Source: Micrasema longulum
Taxonomy: Eukaryota; Arthropoda; Insecta; Trichoptera; Brachycentridae
Assembly (NCBI GenBank): GCA_022494885.1
Contig: JAGVSM010002440.1
Span: 1 to 64,000 of the forward strand
Reading direction: 5' to 3'
Length of the DNA: 64,000 bases
Part shown: in pieces, positions 13,301-25,004 of the stretch
Numbering within the stretch: the first letter of the stretch is position 1
Layout: each line of letters starts with the position of its first letter
Made by a program: the position numbers and the translations under genes
The notes under the pieces: generated by a model
Told to the model about the DNA's origin: nothing
The model's database searches: none
What the model saw: the letters and a program-made list of their open reading frames with translations, nothing else

Positions 13301-16300
13301 GTGATTTAAATAGAGATACTGTAGGAACATATTTGATGGTGGATTGGAGATGATTCCACAGTCGAGCGGTATTGACACTATATGTATAACGAATCTAATA
13401 AATGTCAATCTACTATAATTTTACCGTGAAGTTTTAGATTAAGATGATATGAGTGAAATAAGTTTTTCTTCATCAGGTGTCATGCGGCTGGTTTGTTTAT
13501 TTGAAAATTCTTGTAATAATGAACAGACTTTAGTGTTCCGAATGAGCTGCAATAAGTGTCACTGATAAGTTAAAGTTTACAAATCGATTGTTGGACAGTG
13601 CATAGTGATGAACCATTTTACCCTTGACATCCTAATAACATGGTTAATTAAAGTGCATTATAATTATTGGGATCAATAATTATTACATATCATAAACATG
13701 ATGGATGTCTTTGTCCAGGCGGATAAATAATAAGATTATGTATGTGAAATTGAGCCAGAGCCCCGGATAAGTGTTCTCGACTCAATTGCTGCTCTCAAGT
13801 ATAAATCCTGAATGAGAAAAACGAGGGGAGATAATTCCGCCTCCTTGTGCAATAGTTGACAGGTTCGCCTACCATTCTTGAGGTCCTGGGTTCGATTCCT
13901 AGCAAAGTGGACTAAAAATGTTGATTTTAAAGTTTTTTCAAATTCAAATTAAAAGTATGATTTACAAGGTAGATGTTGACAACCTTTGTTATTTTTTCAA
14001 GTCAGCGTTCACAAAATAATAAATTATTGTTATTAAAACTGGGTTCCGTGGTTATTTTCGATTTCCGGTGAGAACGCGAAAATTTCATCTGATTTTTCTC
14101 AAACCTGGGTGTTCTGTGCTGTAATTTCCCCTCTGTAATTGGGCTTCCTGGCCTGTAGTAGTACACAAAACATTTTTAAAATTAAGGGTCCGAGGTTCGA
14201 ACCCTACTCTACCCCAACTTGATTGCCAGTTTCTAATAGAGAGTTATTTACAACTCATTAAAAATTGCTCCGGAATACGAATGTTTGGGTAAATCATTAA
14301 AACGCAAATATTTATTTATTAAAGAAATATTTTTAATATTTGTTACAAGTATTATAAGCTAATATTTGGGATAATGAATACTATGCACAATACAAAGTTA
14401 TACCATGATGTGAAAAATTCTTTTTGTTCCAGAATCTGCAATGGGAGTATCCGTCAAAGCCCAAATGAATTCAGACTCACCCTATGTAAATGCTGTCAAA
14501 AAGTTAGATTCTTTGAATACGTTTGTTACATTTTACTTTAATTTGTATTTTTAAAAGAAATTATGATGCGGCCCTAAACGGCTATCTATTGATAATCAAG
14601 ATTTACGTGTTTTGATCAAAATCACCTAAAAGTACATTTTTTTAATATTTTCAAATATGTCACTAGAAAAACGCGACTTGTTTGGCGTTGATAATTGTGA
14701 CGTCAAGATTTGGGACAATGTTCTTAACAAATTTGAATAGTCAGGAACAAATAAACATAAATCTTGACGTATCAGGGGCGTGGCTAATGGAATGACCGTT
14801 TTTGCAGGAATTTAAAATACAAATTAAAAAACATTTTTATGCTACTAATAAGTAACAATAAAAAAATAATTTACTTGACAGTTTTTCATAGACCTTTATT
14901 ACTTTAAAAATGTTTTTTTTTAAAAGTCATATTTCCCTATTATTGTACATGCGATACAGCATAATTAATTAGTTATTTTAGTGTGAAAGTCAAACTTGGT
15001 AAAGATAACTAGACTACGGAGTTGCCAACCAAAGCCTTCACTGCCTCAAATTAAAAAAACCTCTGTGGATAGCTTCACATTTAAATCAAAATATACATCT
15101 CAGGCATTGGAACTTACCCCCAAAGGAAAACACTAAACCCTAACTGAAATATTACTGGTCGAAATTTTATCTAAAAATTAATCATTTTCATAGAAATTTC
15201 ATATTTTTTTATACAACACAATGATTTCATCATGTAATTGCACAATAGATGCGTTCATGCAAAAGTTATGTTTGAATATATTTTATATATTGTTATAAAA
15301 TTAACTTTCAGTGCCTGCAAAATAATAAATGACAGGGTTCGGAGTCCATGGACAAGAACCGATTTAATATTCCGACTGACAAGGAATAGTAGAGTGTTAG
15401 ATGAAGCTTTGGAAACATTACACGGATATACGGACTCCATGATTAAGCAGAGAAAACAATTGTTGGAAAATTCCAATGAAAGCCTTTCGTCATACATTGA
15501 TACTTCAGAAAACATTTATGGTGAGTGTTAAAAATGGTAATGCTAGAAAGAAGAGTAATGTATTTACTCAACTGTATCTCTTCCGATATCGACATCTTTC
15601 GTGTTACTGGAAGAAAGTGCAGGGAGAAGAGCTTCCTTTTACCCTAGTTACTGGGTATTTTTATTTTATTTCATCACATTTAAATTACATAACTATTTTT
15701 TTTCTCTCGTGTTATGTGTGTGTGTGTATTTTTGTAATGTACAAAAACGTATTCAATAAATAAGTTGAATTTAAGTAAATTGATATTGAATTAAGAATAT
15801 AGTTTTCGTGCCTTTAAATGCTCAAATCAATAAAAAAAAATCGGTTTGCTAGTGGATTATTTGAATTATTATTATTATTTTGTAATTAAACAACTTAGTT
15901 CTAAATGTTGTATATTTTTCCTATATGTACCTAATAAAAATAAAAACTTAAAAAATAAAATCAAGAATGCCATTTTACAAATATTTGTTAAATTTATTTT
16001 ATATTATAGTATATTTAATAAATTTACCAAGTTTTACTTATCAACATAAGATTTCTAATAGAAGGGTACACGATGTAAAGAGTGAATGTCAATTTGTATG
16101 GGTTTCAAACTAATAATGGTATCTGAAGGCAGTTCAATTGATCAACATTTCCTTGATACTTGAACAAAAAAAATGCATACCGGGGATAAAGGATGGATGT
16201 CAGTTGAATACTAGAAATAAAGACTGGATCCAAAAAATAATTAAATAATTTTTATTTAAATGCCAAAGAGGTTTCTTTCTTTTGACACACGTTCTTTATA

Positions 16301-19300
16301 TCACGTGCCTTTCAATTATCATCATCCCCGTTAACACGAAACGTTGAATATATTATTTATTTTTTATTTATTTATTGACACTTTATATACATATACAATA
16401 AATATACATATAAGGGCGGGCATATTGCCTTAAGGCAATTTCTTCCTACAAACTTTTTAGTTTGAGAAAATTATACATGGACATATTGAATCTTACAATT
16501 TTATACAAAAATTAAAAGCAAAGATTAGCAAAAATAAATATAAATATTTAAAAAAATAACACTATACTATGAAGAGAGGAGAGGGGATGGGAAGGAAAGA
16601 AGAAGGATAAAGGAACAATTTAAATATTTAGATAGTGACATTTCAATCTCAACTTAAATGTAAATAAAGAAGGGGCGTCTCTAACATTAGTGGGTAGATT
16701 ATTCCACAATCGAGCGGCTACTACTGTGAAAGAGGAGGCAAAAAAATTAGAGCGATGACAGGGTATTAAAAGGGTTCTCTCGTTACTACAGAACGAAGAG
16801 ATAGTCCGTGTTGTGAAAGAGGTTGGATGAGCTCTCTCAGATAAACAGGCGAAGTGGGATTATTTAAAATATTGTGAAGAAGTGATAGAATGTGAATGTT
16901 TCTTCTATGCCTGATACTGAGCCAGTGTAGTTGCGTGCGATACTCGGTTATGTGGTTTATTGTGTATATTATGTTTATTGTGTATTTAATTATTTTTATC
17001 CCAGGTTCCAAAAGAAAAATGGCTTTCTTGGACATGCTGCTTTTGTCGACTATCGATGATAAACCACTCACTGATTTGGAAATAAGGGAAGAAGTGGACA
17101 CGTTTTTATTTGAGGTAGATTTTCGTTAAATTAAAAAAAAACACTACCCCCGTCTCTAAAATACAAGTATTTATACAAAATACCGTGAAATGAGAAAATA
17201 TAATAAAATTTATAAATTTAGATGAAACATGCAAACTTTATACTATTTAAGTTTTTATCAATTTTAGGGACATGACACAGTTTCTTCAGCTATTGGGTTT
17301 ACAATTTATATTTTATCAAACAACCCCGACATCCAGGAAAAGATATTCAACGAACAAATGGAAATATTTAAGGATGGGTCTAGACCAGTCACTTACAGGT
17401 ATTTACAAAAATCCAGTAGGTATTTTAAATAAAATACCGTTTGTGAGTTTTTTTCAGTTCTATTGAAGTTAAAGGGGGAATATGAAATATGCATTTTCGA
17501 CCGCTAAAATAACATATCCCTAAATAAAAATGGCTTGTTTGTTGTTTCAAATGGTGACCTAATGGTGTTTCTAGATAGTTATGCCATTATTTTGTTTCTA
17601 CAGTAGTTATTACCAACGGGATGGTGACATTCAAAACTACAATGCAACGTTAATCATCCGGTTTGGTGTTCATCAGTGTCTAAAAGGTTAATAAAAGCGC
17701 AATCAGTGTCCAAAGGCTAAAAAAATTACGATTCTCAGTCAAAAAAATATAACGTGTGAGGTTCATCAAAGCAAAAAGAAATTAAAAATAGATTATTGGT
17801 TTTGATTAAGATTATTATTTGTATCTAACAAAATGATATACAAAACACCTTGAAACAGAAAAATATGTTATATTTATTTAATTATTAACGGACTCGGTCC
17901 ATTCAAAAAATGGCACACACATATTATCCTTATAATACATACAGGCACAATTGAAATAAAATACAAATAAAGAAAATTCAAGTTAGGACAAATAATTACA
18001 CAATAAATACTACCTTAAGACACGACCTGGTCTCTCTTGGTGATTTTTAAATCTAGAAAGACTTAGGTACCTACACCAAAAAAGTCCAGATCTTGTCTCG
18101 GGTAATCGGGCCATTGGTGCATGCAAGCCATATTTTGTGCTGTGATGATCGAGGAACAGCGCATTATTATTTCGCAACCGGCGAATTGGAATATTGAATG
18201 GCACTTGTTCCAGTAACGATGGTACATCAATTAAGCCATTCAGTAAATTAAACATAAATATGGAGTCAATGTTATTTCTACGTTTTTGTAGACTTGAGAT
18301 TTTGAGCATTGACTCTATTTCTCCGTAAGTGTAGTCTCCCCTCTAGAGGCTTATCATCCACGCTACTTTTTTTGGCAGTAGATAAATATGATTTTTTTTA
18401 GATGAATGTTCTTAATAATAGACTTACATAGATTGTATGTATTTTTATTACAATTATTACGAAAGCTTCCTGAATTTGGCTAATGTTTATTTCATCTTCC
18501 AGGGATCTCCAAGATATGAAGTACTTGGATTTAGTAATAAAAGAATCACTAAGATTATACCCATCGGTACCTTTATTTGGAAGAAAAGTTAATGAGAGTG
18601 TTAATATAAGTATGAACAATATTTAATAATGTAATACACAGTTTTCCAATTTCGATAAAAACTTGTTTAACAATGGGGTCGTATATTATACGTGGTAAAA
18701 ATTGTTTAATATTATGCCTTAATATGCAAAAACTTAAGACCAGTTGCATCAGAAAAAGTGCCATTTTAACGGAAACTTTTTACAAATTAACTTTAAACAT
18801 TTTTTAATGTGACAAAGGAAAGTTCATCAATTACTTTACTATTTGGTAAGGTATAGAAAATAAAACAATTCCATTGGATTTAATTCTACTTTTATTTGAA
18901 AAAATATATATGTGACGTGTTTTGTCTTGTTGGATGAAACGATTGATAGTGTTTTTACTAGATAAAACGCGTCACATAAATTTAAAAAAATAAAAGTACA
19001 ATTAAATCCAACAAAGGTGTTTTTTTTTGTTACCTTTATGGACATGGAATTGTACCAATTATCTGTAAACACAATCAATAAAGTAACTTTACTATTTCAA
19101 TGTTGCTTTACAGAGTTAATTAAACTACGATATAATAATATTGTCATCCAATGAGTTAAAATTATCGGCACAAGTTGGTAACTACATTTTACTAGTTGTG
19201 AGATATTGCACTATGAAAGTTAAAAGCTCACCCCAAATCAAAAATTTGAAAAAAACCGCGAGTTACATATTATAAAATATTTTTTTTGGCATTATAAAAC

Positions 19301-21749
19301 ACGAAATTTTTTCATTTACTTCTTAAACAAGGATTGTTTGATTCCGTTTATAGACATCACATTTTTCGAAAATTGAAAAAAAAAGAAACGCCAGAAACCC
19401 GACAAAATGTACCCGATAAATAGATGCATACAAAATTTTTAGTTCTAATAATATTTTCACTTAATTCTGATGCAATATTTTGAGAAAATCATTCATGTGC
19501 TTCACTCCTTTAACAGTAAAAAACTCAAAATATAATGTTAAAAATGATCATAAAATATAATTTATTTGTTCTGAGCAAGAACTAGAAATGTAGGTATATT
19601 GTAATATTGGTATATATAACGATATTATTATAGGTACAGACCATTGACAAATAATAAGTAGACTCGTTATTCCTATACAGCAAATATTGTTTTGCCCTAA
19701 ATAATTTGATAAAAAGAGGCAACCATTTACAATATAAAAGGATAAAGAAATTCAAGAAATGCAACTACCTACGAATTGAAAAACCATATATTACGCGCGG
19801 GTAGCTGTTATTTTATTTATCTAAACTTCATTGGTACAGATTGTCCCGTTGATGGAAATAATAATGGCTCTAATAGATACGATTATTAACAAATTTCATA
19901 TTCACTATTTTTATGATTTTAGATGATCTGACAATACCAAAGGATACGGGAATAGTTATTCTGGCATATTGTATGAACAGGAACCCGGAAATATTCCCGG
20001 AACCAGAAAAGTTTATTCCTGAGAGGTATTTACCAGATGAAACCAAAAAGAGAAATCCATTTTCATCCGTTTTCTTTAGTGCTGGACCAAGAAATTGCAT
20101 CGGTAAGATTACAAAATATGTAATATTCTTATTGCCCATTGGGACAAAAACCATTATATGATTATCAACCCCGAAGTAAGCAGCAGTTAACAGCAATACA
20201 ACAGGCCGTAGGTACTCAATTCGAGAATTGCAAGCGTAAATCGAAACCGTCCGTTACACGTTTGTTGTTAAACTAAAAACCAAACCAAAAACTTGGAACG
20301 CTATTGTTATATACAACACAGCTAACATCTTTAGCGAATTATTACTCTGAGGTACCTAACAACATAAACATGGTTTATACTACTCTTTATAGTAAAAAGT
20401 ACAAAGAAATGTAAAATAATAATTATAATGCTCCTAGAAACTGCATCTTAAGCTCAATTAAGCGTAGGTCTTAGCTTTTCTAAATATGGAAGGTATTATA
20501 ATCTGCAATAGTAACAGATCATGATAAATATAGCGCAGGAAATTGATAAAATAAACTAAAGTAGGGAACAAAATGCCGAACACTCCTCTAGTGGAACGGA
20601 AGGCCTGTTGACTACTGCCAACAGGCCGGCTTCTCCTGAAGAGTTTTAAGTGGTTTCCTCTCCACGTGAGCAAATGCTGAGAAGTTCCTGATTAGCCCAC
20701 ATTAATATATCCCTCCTGATCCCAAGAGTTTAGATAAATTTTAAGATATTTAATAGCAGAAAAATCCACTTTTTGAAATATAAACTTTGTATATTATAAG
20801 CAAGGTAAATAATAAAGCAACTCCCATATAAAAAATAATAATAATAATAACAGATCAAGACAAATGAATCATATTCCTACTATACAAGTATTAAAATATT
20901 GTATAAGAAGGATCTCGAAATACTTTTCTGTTTCAAATACAGATTAGTAGGAAAGTTATTTGTGTTTCCTTATTATCTGGATTGAGTTCATAAAAGTAAC
21001 GATAATTCTGCAAAATAACTAAATATTTATCATATTTTGTCTATGTTCGGGTGGATTAAGAATATAGTTTTTTGTGTGAAATAAAAACAGAATCCCGGAC
21101 GATTGCTTGCGACTCGATGGTACTTTTCTAGTAAACATTCTGAATAAGGAAATCGAATAATAATAAATCTGCCTTGTAGTGTAGTGGTTGACACGTTCGC
21201 CTACGATGGTTCACATAAAATAATGATTAAAGCGGTGGTTCTACGCTGCAATATTTCATGTTCCTGGACGGGCACCTGATGCGTAAGGCTAATTACCTCA
21301 CTATCACGCAAAATATGATCGATATACGCTGCAACTAGTGAACCAATGCCCTATGCACTATCGGTTGCGGACATGAGATTAAAAAAATGGTATTGAAAGT
21401 TATAATTTAATAACGCAAACCGCAGTAAATCTCTCAACATTTTAATAAATCATAAGTACATTTGTGAAATTCATTATTAAAATGCCCCGGCTATGAATCA
21501 AACCATTAGTACCTATTATATTTGTTAAAGTTGTTGTTTATTGTTTTTATTATTGATTGAAGGTTATCACTTATCACTGTCACTTTTATTTCAGGTCAAA
21601 AGTTCGCCATGCTCGAGATGAAGTCAACACTGTCTAAATTTGTGAAAAATTTTATCGTGGGGTCGGCTGGAGATAGTCTCGTTTTGTCTGCTGACATCAT
21701 ACTAAAATCTGTCAATGGAATACAAATAAAATTAACACCAAGATCATAA
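4393..21749 (+). CDS. Cytochrome P450, CYP4 family (array copy 1)
   Basis: Eleven coding exons: 4393-4543, 10570-10676, 11015-11105, 12345-12530, 14433-14502, 15312-15520, 17005-17114, 17268-17398, 18503-18609, 19923-20102, 21595-21749. They total 1497 nt and encode 498 residues, normal for a microsomal CYP4. All introns are GT..AG and all phases join. The ATG opens a hydrophobic N-terminal anchor (about residues 1-17), followed by the proline hinge LPGP (29-32). Other landmarks are the CYP4 I-helix signature [12 protein letters not shown] (301-312), the K-helix ESLR (366-369), PERY (420-423) and the heme loop [10 protein letters not shown] with ligand Cys446. Glu308 is the position that binds heme covalently in CYP4 enzymes. 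The residue after GHDT is Val, where Thr is usual. Expected role: ER-bound oxidation of fatty acids, hormones or xenobiotics with P450 reductase; the substrate cannot be read from sequence. Poly(A) signals are possible at 21792 (ATTAAA) and 21843 (AATAAA). The exon 5 donor (GTTAGA) is unusual. CYP4C-like clade is likely; subfamily not assigned. Confidence 0.93.
5236..5350 (+). repeat. tRNA-derived SINE, 5' fragment
   Basis: It contains an A-box-like GATCTAGTGGTTAGCACG followed by a B-box-like stretch, TTCAATTCCC. The same head occurs at 5937 and 24683. It lies in intron 1 of P450 copy 1. Confidence 0.5.
5448..5807 (+). mobile_element. 360-bp retroposon with 9-bp target duplication
   Basis: The unit is flanked by the direct repeat ATTACTGAG at 5439-5447 and 5808-5816. 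It is more GC-rich than the surrounding intron and ends in an AGA/AAG-rich tail (about 5790-5807). Its 5' end folds into a hairpin: GACGTGGATGCTAACGA (5450-5466) pairs with 5477-5493 with one mismatch around a 10-base loop. The tail and target duplication indicate insertion by LINE machinery. I see no coding capacity. It could be a SINE or the truncated 3' end of a LINE. Confidence 0.72.
5937..6181 (+). repeat. tRNA-derived SINE, family 1
   Basis: The head has an A box (GTAGTGGTCAGCAC) and a B box (GGGTTTGATTCC). The body shares phrases such as GGTCTCTGGACAGGCACCTG and the ending CCTATGCACTA with copies at 21085, 24683, 42922 (minus) and 56360. It lies in intron 1 of P450 copy 1. Confidence 0.75.
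6215..6276. repeat. Possible pogo/Tigger-type terminal repeat
   Basis: The stretch contains TATAATCGAGGTTCGGATAA followed by TCGAGGTTTTACCGTA, which resembles a pogo-like terminus. Only one end is visible, so this is a relic or a chance match. Confidence 0.3.
6950..7115. repeat. Palindromic MITE family, decayed copy
   Basis: It shares GTTACACATTGTGTAAAGTG and a following 'TAAATGCCTAGACTTCCATA' stretch with copies near 31540, 50850 and 63260. It lies in intron 1 of P450 copy 1. Confidence 0.45.
9382..9670. repeat. Possible small MITE with imperfect inverted ends
   Basis: ACCAGTTTTAACAGTTG at the left is matched in inverse by AACTGTTACAACTGGT at the right, about 290 bp apart, with mismatches. 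No target duplication could be fixed by eye. Confidence 0.3.
10104..10560. other. Intron sequence, nothing recognised
   Basis: This is the 3' part of intron 1 of P450 copy 1, AT-rich with A/T runs. I found no repeat landmark or conserved reading frame. The same is true of most of 7120-9300. Confidence 0.4.
11350..11620 (+). repeat. LINE-like 3' UTR repeat, copy 1
   Basis: The segment from TTGCCATGTATTATTA through CTAACAAGTTGGGACATAAA to GTGTATTGTGTGCATTAAAT and a short AAAT tail recurs in the same orientation at 63767-64000. The shared 3' end and simple tail suggest a 5'-truncated retrotransposon. It sits in intron 3 of P450 copy 1. Confidence 0.6.
12881..13045 (+). repeat. tRNA-derived SINE, family 2
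   Basis: The head reads GTGGCTAGTGTTGCGGACTC (A-box region) with a consensus B box, GAGGTTCGAACC. The body, ACTCTACCCCAACTTGATTT onward, also occurs at 14185, 24143 and 56741 (minus). It is not a tRNA gene: no closed acceptor stem is present and the copies are dispersed. It lies in intron 4 of P450 copy 1. Confidence 0.72.
13240..13400 (-). mobile_element. LINE ORF2 C-terminal fragment
   Basis: On the minus strand, 13398-13285 reads [19 protein letters not shown] and then [10 protein letters not shown]. This is the typical tail of Jockey/CR1-type LINE reverse transcriptase proteins. It is a relic in intron 4 of P450 copy 1. Confidence 0.7.
13745..13930 (+). repeat. tRNA-derived SINE, family 1 with 5' unit
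   Basis: A leading unit (TCTCGACTCAATTGCTGCTC) precedes a tRNA-like head with B box GGGTTCGATTCC. The same two-part order is seen at 21085, 32810 and 56360. Confidence 0.55.
14040..14165 (+). repeat. Dispersed repeat, paired with 53720-53830
   Basis: GTTCTGTGCTGTAATTTCCC and AATTGGGCTTCCTGGC occur in reverse complement, with changes, at about 53740-53810. The class is unknown. Confidence 0.4.
14185..14300 (+). repeat. SINE family 2, 5'-truncated copy
   Basis: It starts at the B-box region (CCGAGGTTCGAACC) and continues with ACTCTACCCCAACTTGATTG, matching the copy at 12881. Confidence 0.65.
16352..16970 (-). mobile_element. LINE family A, 3' fragment (copy 1)
   Basis: On the minus strand this encodes the end of a Jockey-like ORF2: [20 protein letters not shown], then, after a frameshift, [20 protein letters not shown]. 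The 3' UTR holds the perfect palindrome ATTGCCTTAAGGCAAT (16424-16439) and an (AAAT)-rich tail at 16352-16378. Related copies lie at 22780, 25005 and 45485. This copy ends just upstream of the exon 7 acceptor of P450 copy 1. Confidence 0.82.
17880..18340 (-). mobile_element. LINE ORF2 C-terminal fragment
   Basis: The minus-strand frame reads [20 protein letters not shown], then [10 protein letters not shown] and [10 protein letters not shown]. This pattern is typical of the RT-proximal C-terminus of Jockey-type LINEs. It is inserted against the transcription direction in intron 8 of P450 copy 1. Confidence 0.68.
18868..19020. repeat. Small palindromic MITE
   Basis: Imperfect inverted repeat. 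TTGGATTTAATTCTACTTTT with TATGTGACGTGTTTTGTCT on the left is mirrored by AGATAAAACGCGTCACATAA with AAAAGTACAATTAAATCCAA on the right. It lies in intron 9 of P450 copy 1. Confidence 0.6.
20145..20275 (+). repeat. Dispersed repeat (three copies in window)
   Basis: CAGCAATACAACAGGCCGTA and TTCGAGAATTGCAAGCG resemble 22100-22240 (same strand) and 60720-60840 (opposite strand). No ends or coding capacity could be defined. Confidence 0.5.
21085..21372 (+). repeat. tRNA-derived SINE, family 1 with 5' unit
   Basis: The order is TTGCGACTCGATGG unit, then head GTAGTGTAGTGGTTGACACG, then the body ending in CCCTATGCACTA, as in the copies at 5937 and 56360. It lies in intron 10 of P450 copy 1. Confidence 0.65.
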
Positions 21750-22779
21750 TTGTGCAGTTCGGAATTATCTTACTATAATTACATTTACAGTATTAAATTT
21801 AAACTAAGCTTGAAGTAGTATGTCTTTTTTTAAATGTATTATAATAAATCATTTTGACTTTATATTCCCCTCCATATTTATATTTTCATCCTATTTAAAC
21901 ACCGAGTGCCTACATTATTTCTATCAAAATAAGAAATATCAAATTAATCCGAGTGATAATAATGGCACCATTAAGTCGTCGATTTTCAAAACTCTCTATC
22001 TCCTTATGGTGGCAATAGGGAGATTAGTGGGTTATGGAAATAGGCGATTTAAGTCCGAAGTTGATGTTTTTTAGTTTGCATGAATATTTCCATATGCTCA
22101 GAGTAACAATGCCCCAAGCTATAGAGGAGCCCAAAGGTAGAAATACCATTCCATGACTTTTGGGTATTAAGTTAGCTACAGTTCGCAGCAAAACAATGGG
22201 CCGTATTCAGGTCGAGAATTGCTAAATGGATATTAACTTGCATTGTAAATACTTTTAAATATGTACCTGTATATTTATTATTACAGGGTTATTCCAATTT
22301 ATTTTTCTATAAATCGGCTTTATTTATTTTATAAAACTAAAAATATATTTGTGTGTTTATTTTTTTATTCACAATATATTCATGTTACATTTATTGAGGC
22401 ATAATTCTCAGATCCATGGAACCTAAGTCCGGTGTTGAGTTCGTTTGTTTGTCCGTCACATCTCCGAAACGGCGAGTAGTAGTGACCTGAAATTGGGACA
22501 CATCATATTTCAAGGTTAACGTTGCTATTTCCGAGTAAAATTTGAATCGACCTCTACTCGATAAAAACTCAAACTTTATATGGATTCCTAGTGCGGCTCC
22601 GACATATTGCCCGTAATCAACTGTCATTATCAACAGCAAACACACTTTAACTCACAAATTTATCTCCTAAATTGAGAAAAAATATTATCTGAAGTAAATA
22701 TGTTGATATAAAGAAAGTTTTTAAGCAGCATAATACACGTGTCGGGACAATAAATATATTTTACATATTTTTATTTTGT

Positions 22780-22955
22780 TAATCTTTGTTTTAAATTTTT
22801 GTATATCATTGTAAGATACAATATATCAATGTATTTGTAATGTTCTCAAACTGAACAGTTTGGGTAGGTAGGAAGAAATTGCCTTAAGGCAATATGCCCG
22901 CCCTAATATGTATATATATTGTATATGTATATAAAGTGTTAAATAAATAAATGCA
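22780..22955 (+). mobile_element. LINE family A, 3' terminus (copy 2)
   Basis: This is the plus-strand 3' UTR of the same LINE family as 16352-16970. The palindrome ATTGCCTTAAGGCAAT (22878-22893) is followed by ATGCCCGCCCTAATATGTAT and an AAAT tail near 22942-22955. Confidence 0.78.
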
Positions 22956-23459
22956 AAAAATCAATGTTAATCATGAAAAAATATATTCGAAATCAATTAC
23001 CTGTGAAAACTGTCTCCTTTAACATCTTTGACGCGTCTACTGCTGCAACCAAACATACTGCAATTCACCATAGTCGATTATTATTTATTGTAACGTAAAT
23101 ATCCAAGTTATTTACAAACAAAGCCAAGGACAGCGACAAAAGCATCCGATAAAACCGTTATGTTTATGTTGTCAAACAAAACAAAATGCCCACCAATATG
23201 TTGCTAACCATCAAACCAACATCGCTTGCGTTCTATGAAACATAGTGATAAGGCTTTTCTATAGGTTACGCAGTATTATTTTGAGCGAAATATGTTTTTA
23301 TTTATTTAAAAAAAACTTCTATTACAGAAAATATATTCACCTAAGCGGGTTTATTGCTAATAGCGATATCTCCAAGCCAACCAAAAAACAGACCGCTCAA
23401 AAGAAAACTTGGTTAAAATTTTTACTTTATTAAAAAAGATATCAATACAAATATTTATT

Positions 23460-23720
23460 TTCAAATTACGGCTGCTTTTTGGTGGACAGATAGAGCTTGC
23501 ATATCATCATTAACATTCCATATCCACTCCTGAAAAACTGCTATTACGAACATGTTTTTGTAAGTTTCCTCTTTTCAGTCTTCTAAAACGAGGTGAACAG
23601 CCATTTTGCAGGATTGATTTGTTCTGAATCCACATTGTTCTTTACGTAACACATCGCATTGTTCCAAAAAGTAAACGAGTTCATTATATACTGGAATAAA
23701 AATTTAAATAAATAATAATA
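23460..23720 (-). mobile_element. LINE reverse transcriptase fragment
   Basis: The minus strand reads NELVYFLEQCDVLRKEQCGF followed by RTNQSCKMAVH. This matches the RT N-terminal motif of LINEs (FLxxxxILxxxQFGFRxxxST). It is a degenerate relic. Confidence 0.6.
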
Positions 23721-23994
23721 ATAAATTATTCACAATACATTCCAATAACTGCTCAAACTTATTACTATGTTCCAATACAAACCAGTAAATTCACAATTCG
23801 TTAACTTTAGGACAGACTGTTGTATAGTTGAACGATAAACTGTAAATTGCAAATGTATTTTATTTTTAAAATACACGTGTGAATTATTAACTGTTTTTTT
23901 TTCTTTCTTCTTGTTTCTCTTTTCTTCAACATATTTATATATGTAAATCTTAATCAATAAATAAAATCAAACAAATATTTTGATGGCTACGGGG

Positions 23995-24140
23995 TTCTAC
24001 TTTTAAATGTCACGACAACTCAACAACGAGAGCTATTGACCTCACGGGCGCGGGCGGAGTAATTTAAAAATAACAAAACATGAAAAAAACGTTGCGATGA
24101 TAATACGATACATAAATATTAAAAATACATATTTTGTAGA
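23995..24140 (-). repeat. Foldback/MITE family B, half copy
   Basis: GGCGGAGTAATTTAAAAAT and GATGATAATACGATACATAA match the left arm of the 35386-36198 element and the reverse of 44340-44485. Confidence 0.55.
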
Positions 24141-24142
24141 TC

Positions 24143-24320
24143 GACTCGGGTTGTGGTTCCGTGTCTAGAGTTGCGGACTCACGGATCAGCGGACCTCTCA
24201 GAAGAAGGTTCGAACCTTACTCTACCGCAACTCGTTTTCCATTTTTCCAGCACAAGCTATTTACGACTTTTAGGAAATGGTCTGCGAATAAAAATATTTG
24301 AGTAAATAATTCAATCAATC
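24143..24320 (+). repeat. tRNA-derived SINE, family 2
   Basis: The head is CGGGTTGTGGTTCCGTGTCT, the B box is AAGGTTCGAACC, and the body is ACTCTACCGCAACTCGTTTT. Same family as 12881-13045. Confidence 0.7.
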
Positions 24321-24682
24321 TTAAGAAAAGAGTAATTCAACATGTTTGACTAAAAAAAAAATTAAATAAATAAAAACAACAGAACTTCCTCATTGAAGTA
24401 TTTGGGTTAAAGAAACAGAACTCAAATATTATTTTAACCAAAAAAATTCTGATAGTTTATTTAATATTTCTTACATTAAAAATAAAAATCAAAACACCTC
24501 TACTTTTACTTTTAATGGTTACAAAGTACAAATTGTCTTTTATTTCAGAACGAAATTAACATATTGGTTAGAAAACAATATGCACATTGCACATCAACCA
24601 TCGCATTACGACATTTGGTTGTAACTTCATAGTCACGAACACAAATCTCTAGCCAATTTCACTTCAATTTTATTTTTAGGTT

Positions 24683-24895
24683 TGTCCGCTTCGTAATCTA
24701 GTGGTCCATGCTTTTGCTTACCATGCAAGACGTCCCAGACTCGATTTCCAACATTTTTGACATGAAATATGTATTTAAAGAGTGTTTTACACTGCGATGT
24801 TTCTTGGTCTCTGGACTTTCACCGTACGGATAATCTTCTTATCTTCAAATACGACAAATGATCGAGATACGCTGCGATTGATGTGTTAATTTAAT
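24683..24895 (+). repeat. tRNA-derived SINE, family 1
   Basis: The A-box region is AATCTAGTGGTCCATGC and a diverged B box follows. Body phrases include TTACACTGCGATGTTTCTTG and GATCGAGATACGCTGCGATT, as in other family 1 copies. Confidence 0.65.
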
Positions 24896-25004
24896 AATTT
24901 ATTTATTTAAATGAACAATAAATAACATTTACTAATAATAATGTGCATGTATATAGGTATTTACAAAAATAAATCAAATAAAAAAGTTCACAATATATTT
25001 GTTT

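Noticed and set aside
22391..22645. 84-codon minus-strand frame
   Set aside because: The sequence overlaps a dispersed repeat also seen near 830-910; no domain.
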